Assembly: GCA_963513935.1 (NCBI GenBank)
Contig: OY740766.1
Span: forward strand, 2,386,001 to 2,450,000
Source: Aphrophora alni
Lineage: Eukaryota; Arthropoda; Insecta; Hemiptera; Aphrophoridae
Length of the DNA stretch: 64,000 nt
Direction: 5' to 3'
Part shown: one piece after another, positions 43,070 to 57,022 of the stretch
Position numbering within the stretch: position 1 is the stretch's first letter
Layout: every line of letters begins with the position of its first letter
Program-made: the position numbers and the translations under genes
The notes under the pieces: generated by a model
What the model was told of the DNA's origin: nothing
Databases searched by the model: none
Seen by the model: the letters and a program-made list of their open reading frames with translations, nothing else

Positions 43070-45109
43070 TGTTACCAGGGGACTTAAATTTAATAAAGGC
43101 GGAACCAAAATGGTAACAATGTTTGAAAAGAAAGATAAAAAAAGACAAAGACAAGTTTAATAATTAACAAGGCTCAAGTTTATTGAAAACAGAAAGAAAT
43201 TTCGACGGTTCAGACTTTGTCATTTACAACAAAAGACATCCTGACACAAATCATCAGTAAAAAAAAAACTTATGATTAACAAGATCATAAATTGTAAAAG
43301 TTATAAGCCCTTAATTGTAACATATAATAATTTAGATAAAAAAAAAAATTAATCAACAGATTCTAAAAATTTATCCCCCCTTTTAGTATATATATATATT
43401 TATAGTTACAAAAATTTAACAATAAAAAAAAAACAATGAGCACAGCTTAATAATTCACAGAATTATAATTAATCAAAAAAAAGAATTATACGCCCTTAAT
43501 GTAAAAGTATAATAATTTAAAAAAAAAAAAATTAATCAAAAGATTCAAAAAACTTATCCCCCCCCTTTTTTAGTTTATAAGATGATAGTTTCTTTTTAAA
43601 CAGTTACAGAATTTAACAAAATATAAACGAGCTTGATATTTTAAGTTCAAAAAAGATCATATCTATAGTTAAGATGTTTATCACTAAACTAAAGTTACAT
43701 AATATAATTGGTTTGAAAATTTCTTAAAAACTATATTGGCCAATAAATTTATATATTAAAAAAAAGAAAAGAATTTAGAAGTTTGAAAATTTTGTTAATT
43801 GACGTCAATTATTTTAATTTAGAAACTAACCTCTTGGAGGTTGTTAGGACCGAAAATTGCATGCAGGCTCCACCCAAGAAATTGTTATATAATTTATAAA
43901 TAATTACACAAGTCTACATCTAGAAAATAGTTTTAAGGAACACATATTTGCGGAAGTAAATTTAGGCACATATACAATATGAGTTAGTTAAAGTTCTGTA
44001 AAGTCAGCTGTAAAAAGGGACATCACTTTTATGCACTTGAAAATCTGAAGTTATGTTATACAAAAAACGTGTTTTGCCAACAGGACGAAACTTGTTAGGA
44101 TGTTTCGCTGGTTTGCGCAATGTGAGACAAGAATTTCTCTATTTCTCCTATTTCTTCTACCAGCATATTAGCTATGGCAAACAAAAAACACGTTTTTTTT
44201 TAACGTCTGTGCAAAATCAGACATGTTGTAGCATTAATGTTCTTTATTGAAGAAAATATCTGGTTATTTGTCAAAATTAAAGTAAATTAATTGCATCACA
44301 GAAATTCGTTAAGATTGTAATTAAAAGCTTCTTAGATGATTATAAATTTATTTATATATATATAGTTTTGTTTAAAAGAAAGCTTGTATAAGACTTGTAA
44401 GATTCTTCAAAAGTCTATAAAACGAAATTTTCTGATTTAGAAGAAATTTCTCTAATTGTTTTATATTTGACATGTTCAATAAGATATGCTGATCATTCAA
44501 TGTTCAACTTTAGTTTGCACTTATTTCACAAAATTGTTCAAAACTTAAAATGTGCCTTTACAAGGTTTTGTAAATGATGTTTTAAGAAAAGAAAATTTTT
44601 TTATAATCATTTAGTTTCAAAAGAAAATAGAATATTAAATAAAACATGAAATACATATTTTAAAGAATACATGATATTTAACAAATTATTTTAAAAAAAA
44701 AATTAACAAAATTTATAATATGACAAAATCTGTAAGGTTGAAGTACCTGGTTAATCCTGTCGCAGTTCACGTGAGCTTGTACCGAGAAAAATGATGATTT
44801 ATTTTACATTTTAGAACGAGATTGTTTAAACTAAGGCGCACAAACTGTAAATTAGCATGATGTAGTATAAGACTTGTAAAATTTGAGAAAGAAAGAACTT
44901 TTGTTAACGGAGTAATGCAGAATGTAGACCATGTTGTTATCACATCTAGACTGTGGACGGGTAGTAGGGAAGCTAGCTTGACCGGCGAATTGTACTTTGT
45001 ATTCAGGTGTCAGGCGATGCTTGGTTTTGGAGAGGGCCGCCAGGTGCCAGCATCTGTCAAGGCTAAGCAAGTTGAATGTATGTTTACGAATGTGTTTTTG
45101 AATGCTACA
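43070..45109. repeat. right 2.04 kb terminal direct repeat
   Basis: Matches 38914-40952 end to end, apart from the single A length difference noted there. The repeated 65-codon frame is at 44053-44250. It is followed directly by the right AATT target duplication. Confidence 0.85.
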
Positions 45110-45113
45110 AATT

Positions 45114-48100
45114 AACATACCTTGTCATATTACGAAGGGGAATTTCACTATAAAGGTTTATTTGTCGGACAAGTAGTTAAATAAAAGGCAGAGGTTGTAA
45201 AGTCTTTTATATACGGTTATATTTTAATTTAATTTTAAAAGAAAACTATAAAGCTTTTATAATAACGCTCTAGGAAGCTGTGCTTAAAGATTGTTTTGAA
45301 ACAGAGATTTAGTACGATTTTAATCATATTTACCATTAAAATTATCTTCTTTCTAAAGATACGTCAATATAATAAAGAAAACTAAGCTTTTCTACAGCAA
45401 ACTGACAATAGGAAATGAAGAATTCCTAACAGATCAGTGAAATGATAATCACATTGACCCATCAAAATATTGTTATATAAAATGAATATATATTCTTTAT
45501 ACTTAATATTATTATATAATTCAATATGTTGGCAGGTTTACGCTACAAATTGCTTACAAAATTCATTCCAGAGATAATCTGATATTTTCTTTTAAACATA
45601 CAAATAATCTAGTCTGTGAGCAGAAAAATGATTATTGAATAATAATATTTATAATATGTGTAATATTTCTTTGAAAGCAAAGACCCAATTCCAATCAAAA
45701 TAAATAGGTGTAACATTTTTATTTGTTATTAGTTTTTTTCCAACAGTACTGTATTGAAAAATAAAGTATTCAAGGAATTAGTAACTCCTAAAAAAAGAGT
45801 ATATAAAAATACAGACAAAAATATGTAATCTCTTAGTTTATTGAAACCAGAAGAACTTTAGTATAGCAAAAAATCATAAAGTGTTATAGTAAATTTCAAA
45901 ATAATTATTTGTTTAGCAATTATTTTTAATATTGTACAGATACAAAAACATATAGTAATAATAATGGCTACAACACCTTCCTGTGTAAATAATAATATTT
46001 CTTAATACTGCCAGCAATAAGGGTTCAAATAAGAAATTTCGACATAGGTGTGCATCGTTATTGTTATGCAATAGTCGACAACTAGGCCTACCCTTCTTAT
46101 ATTGACGACCCTTCTCAGAGCTTCTTATACCCGAGTTTAAATAGGTTATTTATATGACAGAGTTGTAAATGGACCAGTGTGTTGCTGTTATACAACTATA
46201 ATAAGTAAAGTTAAAAAAGGAAAGTTATTAACTTATAAATGTTACTATTTTTATAGTGAAAGTCCTCTACATACTTAATTGCCACGAGAGAGCCTATATT
46301 AGACCTATAACATCTTAGTCTATTGACCAAAAATTTTAAAACATTTTCTGTTCATTAAGTTTAACCTTGTTGTATCTACAACATCCTCCAAAATAATCTT
46401 CAAAACGTTTATTTTATAATCAGGTCATTTATTGACTAATTAAATAATCTTTTCTAGCAATTCGTTTTTGACTTGCTTACAATTTGTATGACCAATTTGA
46501 TGATTTCATATTTATATCTTGTATCTATGTTTGCACATAATAAATTATAAGAATTTCTTGAATATAATTATTATTGGTATTCTTCTATTTTGTGCATCTT
46601 ATCTGGCACAGAATTTACATAACCATGCCAATAAATTGTAATTTATTATAACTTAAATATGTGTTCCATCATAACTGTCAGTAAAACCTTTTTTTATCCA
46701 ATAATTATACGCCACACACATGTACAATATGTAATTACACAGAAAATTCAGATTAAATGGATAAGTATTTGTAATAAAAATAAATCTATTAAATCAAATT
46801 TAAGATAAAATGTGACTATTCAATTAAAATACTAAACTTAACTAATTTTATTTCCTTTTAAACTATGAAAGATATACTTGAAATATACTTAATCAGAATA
46901 TTAAATTTCAACCCCTATTCTCGGGTTTTTGTTTGATAGTTAGCCAGGGCTATAATTACTCAATGTAAACTAAGATTTATGTATGTTTAAATGGAATCTA
47001 GTTAAAATTGAACAAATAAAATAAAAACTCTTCTTTATAAGTACGACAAAGGTTTTTAATTAACCAGTATAAATTATAAACAAACACAACTGATGAAATA
47101 CAAACAACAGTATTTAACTTTAATATTTGTTTAATACTTAAGCAATGAATTTCCTTTGGAGAAAAAGTTAATCCAAGTGAATTTTAAAACATTAATTTGC
47201 CTCTGCAGTAAAACAGAATTCACTTGTTCTTCATAGATTACAAGAGTTCAATCACTCAACTACAAATTTTACCTCACCAGGATAATTAAGCCACCAAGAT
47301 ATTATTTGTTAACAGAATTCAGAGTACGTAAGAAGATAATTATAAAAAAATCGACTCTTTTTTATGTTCTAAGAAAATTTTCGATGTACCGTTTTGTCTG
47401 ATTATTACTTAATTGTATTTTTACAGCTATTTCTTTCAGTAAATGCAATGACCCAATAAATAAAGAACATATTGACCTAGTTTGCTCGGAACTATTAAAA
47501 TATTATTGATCGTAAATTCATTGGAAGTGTATTGTTGTAAACCTATGTTTTGTGGCTTTATTGTACATCATTTTAGTGATATTCTGTTCCCAGTAAGAGA
47601 TTATGTTTTGTAAAATTCCTATAATTTAATTAAAGTATCCATAGTCTTGTTTCAATGAAACATCATCATTTCAATTATTTTCTTATTTAGTCTTTATTAT
47701 TCAATCATATTTGTAATTCATTACACCTTATTTTATTGTTAACAATCGTTTTTCTATATAATTCTGCAAAATATATTTCTATCATATAATTTTATATAAT
47801 CTATAACTTCTGTACTAATTAAGGTTATAAATACAAAAGAGTATTTAATTTTACCGTTTCAAATATTATAGTAGACTTTATCAAATCAGTTTACCTAATA
47901 GTTAAGACTCTGACAATGAGAAACACCTGCCACTATACAAGAGATTGATTTTCATTACATCCAGTGATTATTTAAGAAAATTGATAATTCAGAAACTTCA
48001 TTTTATATTGTATCCTCCCGACCAATATGATTTTACTCCATCAAAAATAAACAAGGAAATAAATCAAACATTTGAGAAAACTTTAAACACCTATATCTGT

Positions 48101-51100
48101 ATTCTCTCAAAACTAAATATGTTCTATAGATTTTTGTAATAAAAGTTTAAATTGTCTTAAAAAACACGATATAAATAGCCTTCATTACAAATTATAATGT
48201 GACCTTTTCGAAACTAAAATTTGTTCAACGAAAAATTATTTATATCAATAACGTTTTTATGAACGGTTTTATTCACAGGTGTTATTAACTTTCTAGCTTT
48301 CTTTCAACTAGTATCAATTGAAACACATATGATTATTAGCATGTCGTATCATGTACTATCTAACTTACAGTAAATTTGTGATCATTGTGTTTTATAACAT
48401 CAAACCTAAATCATCTTAAACAAAGTTACATAAAATATGTTTGTATTTTTTTTTCCAATCCAGTTTTTTTTATAAATTTAAATGCAGAAAATCATATATG
48501 TTTGTTGTTTAAACCGTTTTATTATGATATTGTAATGCAGTAAAGTGTTTGTTAATTAAACATCCGTGAAAGATTTTAAGACCACAAAATATATTGTTGT
48601 TTCAAAGTGTGGTATTAATGTATATAAAGATTGGTTACGCTGTAGAAACTCTACTTAGTGTAGTTAATATAATGTACATAAGGGATTGTAATTATCAAAT
48701 AGCAATACAACTAAATTTGAAAATGTAAAATTGTATATTTATCGTAACGATTTAAACGTTGAATGATAAATGATTGTTCTGAATACTGATGTAATTATAG
48801 AATAAATTATATTTGTTAAGCAGAAGACTTTGATAGTTGATGTCATAAATCACTTAACCCGTTTTATACTCACACTTGTATGAGTTTACCGTGGTTACAA
48901 TCATTCAAAGAACTACGTGTGATTTCTTTCAGGTAGATCTTTCTTTTTAACAAAATATGCAATATAGATTGAGAATATCATGCTCCGTCAAACTTTTAAC
49001 AGAAAATCCGTTTGTGGATATTTTGAAATGAAAATCTGAAAACAATTTATCTTCTTATTAAAAATAAATTACTAACGAAAAATAAATAATGACCCGGTGT
49101 ATCGTTTATGATAATATACAACGGAATTGTATACTTAGATATAATATGGTTAAATTATATACATTTATATGGATGAGTATTATGTGAATATATCACATGA
49201 CTATGGTGTGTAAATTTTAAATAAAACACAAAGACACACACACACACACACACACACACACAAGTTTACCAAATTATAGCACCTGATACTTTAGGTAAAT
49301 ACTAGTGTTAATTGATTTCAATATAAAATGTTCCTCTCTTTCAATAAAGGTTAATTATAAAATTAATTCATATCTATAAATAAATTTATTTTTCATATAC
49401 TGCACATAAGTTTACTTTCGTTATTAAGGGATAAGGCCTAATCCAAACTCATAAGATTATTTGATTTCACTCCTTTTAAAGTTATTACCACAGTCTTAAA
49501 GCGCAAGCGAATATTAATAGATAATGAGTCTGAAGATTGAGTGGAAGCTTTTGGTTTTACTTAAATATTTCGCAGTCACCTGAATTTAAATGTAATTGCT
49601 ATGAAACATTTCATGCTGTACCTATTCCCATACGCTTTTGTTTACTTTTGTTTTTACTTTTGAATTTTCGTTCAAATATGTTTTCCTTTCTTTGTTTAAA
49701 AATATTTAAAAAACATGTCACTGTGATAAAAGCAGTTTATCAAATTTCTTTGAAAGGCGTTTTAAGAATTCGTAATAAAAATAACTTGAAAGAGTTCTAT
49801 GAAATATTGCAAAGAATTATGTTGAGAAATTGTTTCTTCTTTATATAAAAAAGCTCACAAATCTATCTCATTAGTTATGAATAAAGTGATTTCTCAAATT
49901 ACTGTAAATACAATGGTGGAAAGTGTTTATATTATTCAAAATATAATTAAACAGACAATGTTTTTGTTTTTATAAACATGTAAGTACGTTAATAACTACT
50001 ACATATGTAAAACGGTATAGTTGTAAATATTTATATTAAAGAATACAAGTAAATATAAATTTACAATCTAGTTATTGTAACAAGGTATTAAACACACATT
50101 TCATAATTTCATTTCACCTGTAACATTCGATTCTTCTCATATGATCTCTTAATTACTTTGTAATATATTTGTAAGAATGTGTACACCTCTTAAATTAGAA
50201 GAAACAAATCTAAATATAATCAATTATTCCATCTAATATTTCCTCAATTGCAAAACTCAAGTTAAAATAAATAGATACTGGATCTGAAGATATATAAAGT
50301 TGAAGTTGTTTATTAAATTATGTTTTTCGCTCAAATATTTCACAGCCTCATTTAGAAGATAAGGCTGGTGTTTTGCTGGTTACGTTACAAGTCCTATCTC
50401 TTTACTGTCAACGTTATTTACGTTAATGCCATTTTCTCTTCGTTGGAGCAAAAATGAAATGATAAAAAACGAGTCATCATACTAAAAGTGTTTCCCCCAT
50501 TTTAAAGAAAATTCCAATATATCCAGGCCTCTAAAAAAATGGGTTTAAAATTAGCTTGCGTCAAAATATTGATTAATTTATAAATTATATAAAGTAATTA
50601 AATATTTATGTGTTTATATAACAGTTAATTATTTATTCTAACTTTAATCCTTTTTCTACTATTCTTTCAGTAGGCTGTAATGATTGCATATAGTTATTTG
50701 GTGAATCATGTTTTGTGAAAACATTACTGCAATTATTAAAAATATATAAATGTTTCCAAATTTGCTTTTAGAATATGCTTGGAAACTGTAGTTGAAATTT
50801 TATGTCAAACTGTTGACATTTTGTTTGTATATTGATGAGCTTAACCCAAGTTATTGAATTTATCATGAGGCAGTTTTAAATAAAATTATATACGTAATAC
50901 AAGATCCTACTTTATTGAAAATACTATAAAAGTTCAAAGAATTTAACTTTGAGTACAATAATAAAATTATCAATAAAAGTTTTTTTTTAATTGCTTCATC
51001 AAATTAATAATAAATAGCTAATTTGCTAATTTTATCAGAACTATCCATTACAGTGAATACCTTTACAGAACAATTCACCTCTCCCCTCAATCTTCCGAAT

Positions 51101-51779
51101 TAACACTATCAATAAAATATTTTTATTACAATCTAATAATTACTATCAATGAAAAGTCGTTCACAACTTGTATTTCTGAAATCGTTAGATCCTCACATTT
51201 TTAGGAAAATATAAATAAATATGTTTTGACCATTCCTTCAAGGGAAGTGCATTGTTTTTATCTATTAAACTACTTTGATACAAATTTAACAATTATATAG
51301 GACGACTAAAATTAAATATGTAATAAAATCAAAAAATCTTTTTATATTCCTTAAATATCTTTTGAAATAAATGCAACACATTTCATAATAAACTTATTCT
51401 GAATAAAATCTTAGTATGTGTATTCAGACACATACTACAAACTACAAACTATATATAATCCTACTTTTGTATATAGGATTTCGTTATGCTATATTTATTA
51501 ATCAGATTATGGTTTCAAGACATTTGATTTGGTATTAATTTTTTCTCTCAATGGTTTCAAAAAATGTTCTTATACCTAGCTGTTCTGTTTATAAATCTAG
51601 TTTATCTGAGGAGGGGGAAACTAATTATTTGGTCTCGTCTTTGTTTACTTTTGTATGCCAGGCGATAAAAACATGACGTCCTATTTAAAATTTATTATAA
51701 ACAAAAGTAAAGGCAAGATTTAGGAAAGTCTTTTGAGTTTCAAACACTATTTATGTTAATAGAGATTTACAACTATTAC
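45114..51779. other. unassigned AT-rich sequence
   Basis: No gene recognised. A short relative of the 52.5 and 54.4 kb repeats lies near 45270-45300 (CTCTAGGAAGCTGTGC). Frames at 47945-48139 and 49537-49848 have no recognised domain and AT-driven composition. Confidence 0.5.
49234..49262. repeat. (CA)n microsatellite
   Basis: A 29 bp CA tract. Confidence 0.9.
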
Positions 51780-52640
51780 AATTTTCTTGGAAGGAATTAC
51801 GCTAACACTTTTAGAATGATGAGATGTTTCTATCTTTTCATATTTGAAATAAAGAAAAGAAAATGGGCTTCAACGTAAATAAAGCTGGTAGTAAAAGATA
51901 AGCCGTGAATTGTATCCATCAAAAACTCAGTCACATTATTTGGATGCGGGTGACTGTGAAATATTTAAGGGAAAAACAAATTTAATCAAAAGCATCATTT
52001 CTATCTTCAGAGTTAATATCCATTTATATATAGCCGAGCTTTAAAACTAATGGAAATATATTTTACAAATATTGAGAAATTATTAAACATATTTTCTATT
52101 TAGGTGAACTTTACAAAAACCCCTATTAAATAAAGTTATTAGTACGTAATTTAATAGATTTTTGTTATTTAAAGATATTTCTCAGTAGTATAAATATAAT
52201 ATACAAAATACAGTAAATGTACATAAGTTGAAATACTTACATATATAATTAGATTTCAAATACAGAAGATTCGAAAATTATTATAAAAGTTCTAAACCTT
52301 ATTAATTCCAATACTTTGCTCTTCAATAAATATTTTTACATAATGCAAGCATTGGAGAACTTAATGATTATATAAGGTATTAAAGAACTATATGTCCTTT
52401 CTTTGCTTAATGGTTAAATGCACTTCTTGTGCAATAAACAAAGGTTTTCTTGTGATTTTTTGTTAACACTTTAAAATTAATCTGATATTAAATGCAGTAA
52501 ATCATATATTTACAATACACTCTAGGAAGCTTTGACATTTTTAAGTGTTTAAGAAGGGATTCGGTGACACTTTTTTTCAGAGGTTTGTAATGTTCTTACA
52601 TTACTTCTAGAATCACATTTGAGTACAGTACATATAACTT
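51780..52640. repeat. old tandem duplication, unit 1
   Basis: Collinear weak-to-moderate similarity to 53740-54540. Shared strings in order include AAGTAAATAAA-type and TAATAAAAGATAAG-type motifs, CTGTGGAATATTTAA (CTGTGAAATATTTAA here), AATCAAAAGCATCA, TTAATCTGATAT and CACTCTAGG(A/G)AGCT. No coding frame is shared. Confidence 0.6.
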
Positions 52641-53739
52641 CTTTTTTTTTCGAATATAATATAAAATTTTTAATAAGCGTTAAAACTTGTATTGATATTT
52701 TATTTAATGATTAAACAAGAAACTAATTAACCACCCAGTGTTTCGATTTTTTCATACCTAGTAGGTACCTTACCAAATTTAATTATTTCAGGTTTTCGAA
52801 ACAAGTGTGATGTTTATACCTATACAATGTGTATGTGTGCAACTTACCTTGTCGTGACGTGTCAGTTATTTCAGTTGTAGAGCGGATTGTGTTTTTTAAA
52901 ATTTTCCTAACGTAAAAGCTTTCTTTTAAATCTTATAAGTTATGAATACCTTCGTTATCAGATAGAAGCTAAGTAAATTTAAAATTTTTATTCCAAATCA
53001 ATCTATGTTAATAGTAAGTAGCTCATTCAATTATGAATATAATGTATTTCATATGAGGTTTGCCCGCCGTAGTTTAGTAAATATGTTCCAAAATAAACTC
53101 AATGGTTTGGCTGCAAGTGATACAAGTTGAAAACAACCTTGTGTAATGATTATTGTGATTAAGATAAAAATAATATACAAATTAATATCAACACATTGAC
53201 ACAGCCTTAATTGTAACGTCGAATGATTATAACTCATTGTAAACTGTTCTTCAATCCAGGAAATGGTGTTGGAAAAAAAATTCTACGAAAGGGGTTTACT
53301 TTTTATTAAACGTTCAAAACCGTGATAAAATAATTTCACAGTTAATGACGATCAAACCTGATCTTTTGATTCGATTCAATTCAGGAACAACTTTACCTTT
53401 AGCTAGAGTGACTGCTCGAAAATAACTAATTTTGGTTCCTGGATTAATGCCAAATTACAGAGGGTATTTTATTTGTTCTAACAAATATCAAAAAATAATT
53501 TTTTTATAATATCTGTCTGTATTGTTTGTAAATTTAGTATCTATGAATATGAACATTAAAAGGTGCAAATAATATGCTTTATAGCAAATTTATTGCAATC
53601 TAATAAACTGCCTAAACAGCCTATGTTGGGGATTTTAATCTACAAGTGGAATGTAATTAATAAACTTAAAAATAAGTTAAGTCTTAAATATACCTCTTTG
53701 GAGTTTGTTTTAGGTTAATCACAATAAGTACAGATATAA

Positions 53740-54540
53740 ATTTTTTTAAATATTTTTGAAAGGAATTAGGCAAAGAGATTTGATATTATGATAAATTTAA
53801 TTTAGACTTATTTTTTTAAATATTTTAAACTTTACTTTTATCTTATTTGCTATTAAAAAGAGAATTTGGACTTTAAAGTAAATAAAACTGATAATAAAAG
53901 ATAAGGTGTGATTTAACAGAAAAACAGCAATCAAATTAATGGACTGCGGCTCACTGTGGAATATTTAAAAGAGAAAACCTTCTTAAAACACAGTAAATCA
54001 AAAGCATCAAATTTGTTTTTTTAGAAATAATATCTATTTACATTCATTTGAGTTTAGGGACTAGAGACATATCAAGAGACATTATTAAATAGTGTTAACC
54101 GTTTGTATTAAGCCTTATTTTCCACCTTAAGGTTAAATTGTCAAAAAAAATCTAAATTAACATAAAAGCTTCAAACCTTTTTTTTTTTAATTCTAGTGCT
54201 TCTTGAAACGATTTTCAAACAACGCTTGCTAATTGTGCTCAAAGAATATTTCGTTTTAAAGAATTAAATTTCTTTTGATGGTAAATACACTTTGTAAAAA
54301 ATGTACTTACTGTACACAACAAGCAGAGATAGCGAAGTGGTGCTTTATTTTAAATTTAATCTGATATCCAAAGTAGAAAAATACAGATTTATTAATGCAC
54401 TCTAGGGAGCTATGCCTTAAACTTTGTTTTGGTGACTTCGAAATTATTATCTTTGTTGGGAAGTTTGTAACGTTGAGATAACTAAATAAGATTTTTTTTT
54501 CTACCGCCAACAAAATATTTTTCCAAAAGTTTGTTAATAG
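53740..54540. repeat. old tandem duplication, unit 2
   Basis: The partner of 51780-52640, about 1.9 kb downstream in the same orientation. The CACTCTAGGGAGCTATGCC block at 54396 also has a relative at 45271, so at least three copies of that part exist in the window. Confidence 0.6.
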
Positions 54541-54768
54541 AAATCGTATATATGAATCACGAATACAGCTTTATGTCTAAATAGTGGGGTAGTCCAGGGT
54601 GTTTCGTAAATTAGGGTAACGTGGAATCCAGCAAATACTGATAAATTATAATGTTTCCACCTAAGAGTTTTTGTTTGAGAGGTTTATTTAATTTTGTCGT
54701 TACAGATGTTGCGGTTATAAGTACCATTATTAGATGACATACACAAAACTAAATAAATGAAAATATTA

Positions 54769-54864
54769 AAGGATAAATAAAGCAAAAGCTTAAAGTTTCA
54801 AATATTTATTTAAATATTCAAATAAATATATTTGAAACTTTAAGCTTTTGCTTTATTTATCCTT
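54769..54864. repeat. 45 bp-arm foldback
   Basis: Arms 54769-54811 and 54820-54864 are reverse complements except for one 2 bp length difference. They contain AAGGATAAATAAAGCAAAAG and an 8 bp spacer. No ribozyme-like core is present in the arms. Confidence 0.8.
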
Positions 54865-55024
54865 GAATATGGAGTTTCAACAAGAAATATCTGCTATTAC
54901 ATTAAAGTTGAAAATATTAAATAATATTGGTACCGCAAGTATATGATGTGGTCTCACCCATTAATTTATTCTTTGACGTGTACTGCAATACCAATATTTA
55001 TTTTGTGTATTATTTATTAGTGTT

Positions 55025-55115
55025 TTGTTGTTTTGTGTGTTCATAGCATCTGATGATGCTACTAGTACCAAAACAACTGTAATGAGGGAATTAAATAAGC
55101 ATCTCAAACAAATAC
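55025..55115 (+). other. Penelope-like retroelement motif (CTGATGA locus)
   Basis: CATCTGATGATGCTACTAG at 55047-55065 carries a perfect CTGATGA, followed after a short imperfect hairpin by AAAAC (GAAAC expected) and ACA-AC-TGT, which could form a small stem III. Stem I pairing would be only about 3 bp. It resembles the repeat ends of Penelope-like elements but cannot be called a ribozyme. Confidence 0.35.
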
Positions 55116-56957
55116 TGTAAGTAGATAAATTATAATTTGTTATCTTCAAGAAGTAAAGTAAAATGAAAATTGTAAATACTAAATCCCACTAGTTACTGAT
55201 ATAGCAAAGAAAAAGTGTTAAATAATTATTTACTAATTAAATAAACACATAAATAATTTTAAAATGTGCTTTATATTTCGATTAATTTTGAAAACGTTAT
55301 AAAAATTACAACGACATTCTTTTTGATCAAATCTTTTTTGACAGTTTATCACATTTTTCACGTTCTTGCTTATCAGTTATATAAATAAGTGAAATACCGA
55401 AGCCAGTTTGATATGTATGAAAATATTTTAAGTCTAATAAATGAAAACATATTTAATTATTTTAAGGTTTCTTTCCATAAACAATGTAATTTTTTTATGA
55501 CAATCGGGTATAAGACAAAGAAAAGGTGCCGTTTTAATAACATTAAAACTACCTGTATAGTATTAAAATATTATTAACATATTTATAACCAGTGTTTGAC
55601 ATGTAAAATAGTGTCTCTATACTATTAAAATTGAATGTCGTTATTAAATTTATTACTTTTACGGAGAAAGTACACAATTTCAATTAAAGTTAAAATAATT
55701 TTTCCTTAGTTACTTGCTATTAGGTTTTAATGAAAATCTTTTATGCAATAAATGAGTTAATAACAATAATAATAATATTTCATCTAACATAATAATAAAA
55801 TACACTGAGAGAATATATGAATTATCTTTTAACTTTATTTGTACCTAACCTAGACATTGTTTTTAGTCCCTCTGGCCGGAATCACATTTTCTCAAAACAT
55901 TTCATTATTAAATGAATTTTTATTAATTTTGCAATAATTTGGAGTTTGGTAGAAAACACTCATTTAATTTTTTTTTTTAGTTTACCTCAACCACATTTCA
56001 CGTATTTGAATTTAATATTAATATTTAGTTGTTTTTCATGCTTTATAGCCTTAGGTGTACAATTAATACATAATTACTTTTCAGTTTTACTGTCATGGCA
56101 TTCCAGTAACTACTAGTTTATGAATAACATCTTTAACCAGTTTCATTTCAGCATCATTTCATTATTAAAGTTTCATATAGTCTCGAAATTCATTTGTGTT
56201 AACGATATTAGTTTTCCATGTTTTGCACTCTGTATACCATAAATTTGTTTTTTGTGAACAGAAGCAGTTCTGACATTCTCTGTGAAACCACGCTCTTTAT
56301 ATTGTGGTGTCTATTTGTAAAAAATACTTCTAAATTTGTTTTTTTATTTTACATTTGGTCTAAACTAGTAAATATAAAGTAATGTATTTCCATTGTGGAT
56401 TGAAACGTTCAATTCAAATTTTTTCCAAAACTTAATCATTTACAAAGGTGGCATTATAAGATAAGATTACTATTGTAAGTTGTAAGTTATTTTCTGTACT
56501 CTATAATTTTATTATATTTTCTACTCATTAGAAAATGTCGCATACAAAAGAGAAGCTATCACTTTTAGTTGTTAAACGAGAAAAACGTGTTCAGGTTCTT
56601 TTTAATCTCTCGAAATCTTTAAAAAAGCAGAATTTGTTAACCTGCAAAGCTAGATATGTTAAATTAGAAGAAAGAACATTAGGCCTACGTTGAATTTGAT
56701 AGAATTTAAACGAAATTAATTGTGTTTGAAACAAAGTTACCAGCATCTAGTTTTAAAGTTATTTATTATGCAGTTAGAACTGCGGGTCAACAGTATGTAA
56801 AGGAAGGTGCTAAACCCACAGTTACAACCTAACGTTGTTGGGGTTATAGGGTATAATCCTATAGTTACTCAAAACTTCATGATATTATTATTCCTAAATT
56901 AAATGGGTATATTAAGGGTATAACTAATATTATAATTTGTAAAATCTGTATAAATAA

Positions 56958-57022
56958 AATTCTAGTTTTGTAACACAAACAGGCAAAATTCCTAAACTGA
57001 TGATGATGGTCGAAAACTAGAA
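56958..57022 (+). other. hairpin with CTGATGA...GAAA motif
   Basis: ATTCTAGTTTT (56958-56968) pairs perfectly with AAAACTAGAAT (57012-57022). Just inside the second strand lies CTGATGATGATGGTCGAAA (56996-57014), a short stem between CTGATGA and GAAA. This looks like a rearranged hammerhead/Penelope-type repeat, but no convincing stem I could be drawn. Confidence 0.35.

Larger units (their letters stand above)
38914..45109. mobile_element. young LTR-retrotransposon-like element without recognisable genes
   Basis: Two direct repeats (38914-40952 and 43070-45109) flank 2.1 kb of unique DNA. The repeats begin TGTTACCAGG and end TGCTACA, giving TG...CA ends, and the whole is bounded by AATT on both sides (38910-38913 and 45110-45113), a 4 bp target-site duplication. 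That is the architecture of an LTR retrotransposon. However, no gag, protease, reverse transcriptase or integrase is visible, no clear tRNA primer-binding site follows the left repeat, and no polypurine tract precedes the right one. It is therefore best read as a large non-autonomous derivative (LARD-like). The near identity of the repeats implies recent insertion. A plain 4.16 kb tandem duplication is the main alternative. Confidence 0.7.

Noticed and set aside
49537..49848. 103-codon plus-strand frame
   Set aside because: Rich in Phe, Leu, Lys and Asn as expected from AT-rich DNA; no recognisable domain, signal or splice context.
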